Shown: positions 5,984 to 6,470 of the stretch, in pieces
How positions within the stretch are numbered: the first letter of the stretch is position 1
Layout of the letters: the number at the start of each line of letters is the position of its first letter
Assembly (NCBI GenBank): GCA_964383565.1
Contig: CAYLIK010000165.1
Coordinates: forward strand, 1-6,470
Reading direction: 5' to 3'
Source: CANJQJ01 sp964383565
Lineage (GTDB): Bacteria > Pseudomonadota > Alphaproteobacteria > Sphingomonadales > Sphingomonadaceae
DNA length: 6,470 bases
The notes under the pieces: generated by a model
Seen by the model: the letters and a program-made list of their open reading frames with translations, nothing else
The model's database searches: none
What the model was told of the DNA's origin: nothing
Position numbers and translations under genes: made by a program

Positions 5984-6469
5984 CTAGCCCGCCACAACCG
6001 CATCCGGCTGGCCAGCCATAAGAGTGTTGATATAGGCGAGCGCAAGGTCGCGGCTGCGATAGCGGCCATAGGCTGCTATTTCCTCCCGTTCGACGATCGG
6101 GAAAGTGGAATAAATATAGCGAATATCATCACGGCTTTGCGCCGGGTCGGTCGGGCCATAGACGCCGTAAAGAATGAAATAGAGCGCATCGAGCTTGGCG
6201 CGCAAATGCAAGCGGCGCTCTTCATCCCAAGTGAACGGCGGCAATACGTCTCCCTTGGCATCCACATGCCCCATATCGCGGGCAAAGCGGGCCATATCAT
6301 GCGCGGTATAGGTCAGCTCCAGCACCGCCGCCTTCACAATATCAGCGGCGCTCTTTGCGCCGAAGGTTCGAACATAGGTGGTGGGCGAAATGACAGGAAG
6401 TTGCTCAACGATATACCAGTTGAGGTGGGTACTTTGCGCCTTCTGTCGTGCAACGTAATCGAGGATAAT
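5984..6469 (-). CDS. Eco57I / type IIG-like adenine-N6 DNA methyltransferase, C-terminal part
   Basis: Only the last 161 residues are in the window; the frame is open to the right edge, so a GTG at 6337 or other internal codon is not the real start. The visible part matches, from memory, the C-terminal region of very large Eco57I-type methyltransferases found in type IIG restriction enzymes and in helicase-linked defence systems. It has LDYVARQK with a THLNWYIVEQLPV stretch, then LELTYTAHDMARFARDMG, then PPFTWDEERRLHLRAKLDAL, then YGVYGP, and near the end IYSTFPIVEREE with YRSRDLALAYIN. In such proteins this segment follows the target-recognition domain. The catalytic NPPY motif lies upstream outside the window. 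The gene ends in TAG, 19 bases before the HTH-like gene. Which defence type it belongs to cannot be told here. Confidence 0.75.
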   Translation of the reverse strand: MILDYVARQKAQSTHLNWYIVEQLPVISPTTYVRTFGAKSAADIVKAAVLELTYTAHDMARFARDMGHVDAKGDVLPPFTWDEERRLHLRAKLDALYFILYGVYGPTDPAQSRDDIRYIYSTFPIVEREEIAAYGRYRSRDLALAYINTLMAGQPDAVVAG

Positions 6470-6470
6470 T

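Overview
The window is GC-rich and tightly packed. It looks like an alphaproteobacterium, most likely a sphingomonad; this is inferred from codon and base composition by eye and from a small sphingomonad-type protein at 5082-5234, not from a marker gene. It has two convergent gene groups separated by about 750 bases with little coding content.

Bases 1-4826 (+ strand) hold most of an aromatic amine (aralkylamine) dehydrogenase operon. In order they encode the beta-propeller large subunit AauB (5' end outside the window), the membrane protein AauE/MauE, the membrane-anchored thioredoxin-like AauD/MauD, the cofactor-bearing small subunit AauA, a small monohaem c-type cytochrome, and an acyl-CoA ligase of the AMP-binding superfamily. 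All junctions but one are 1-4 base stop/start overlaps. The exception is a 14-base gap with a strong ribosome binding site just before aauA. The small subunit carries the two tryptophans of tryptophan tryptophylquinone (TTQ) at the canonical 51-residue spacing, 14 cysteines and an RR-type leader, and it resembles aromatic amine dehydrogenase rather than methylamine dehydrogenase. The inferred pathway is periplasmic deamination of a primary amine to an aldehyde with electrons passed to the cytochrome, oxidation of the aldehyde to an acid by an enzyme not seen here, and CoA activation of that acid by the ligase. No mauG-like TTQ maturation gene is in the window.

Bases 4827-5577 contain one small gene (5082-5234, DUF6771-like) and several inverted repeats. 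The most striking is a perfect 11-bp dyad at 5290-5321. I see no insertion sequence, tRNA or CRISPR array.

Bases 5578-6470 (- strand) hold the C-terminal 161 residues of a large protein that I read as an Eco57I/type IIG-like adenine-N6 DNA methyltransferase (restriction or phage-defence type). It is followed 19 bases downstream by a 128-residue protein with an N-terminal helix-turn-helix-like segment and a charged coiled-coil tail. This is probably the end of a defence operon whose main part lies beyond the right edge.
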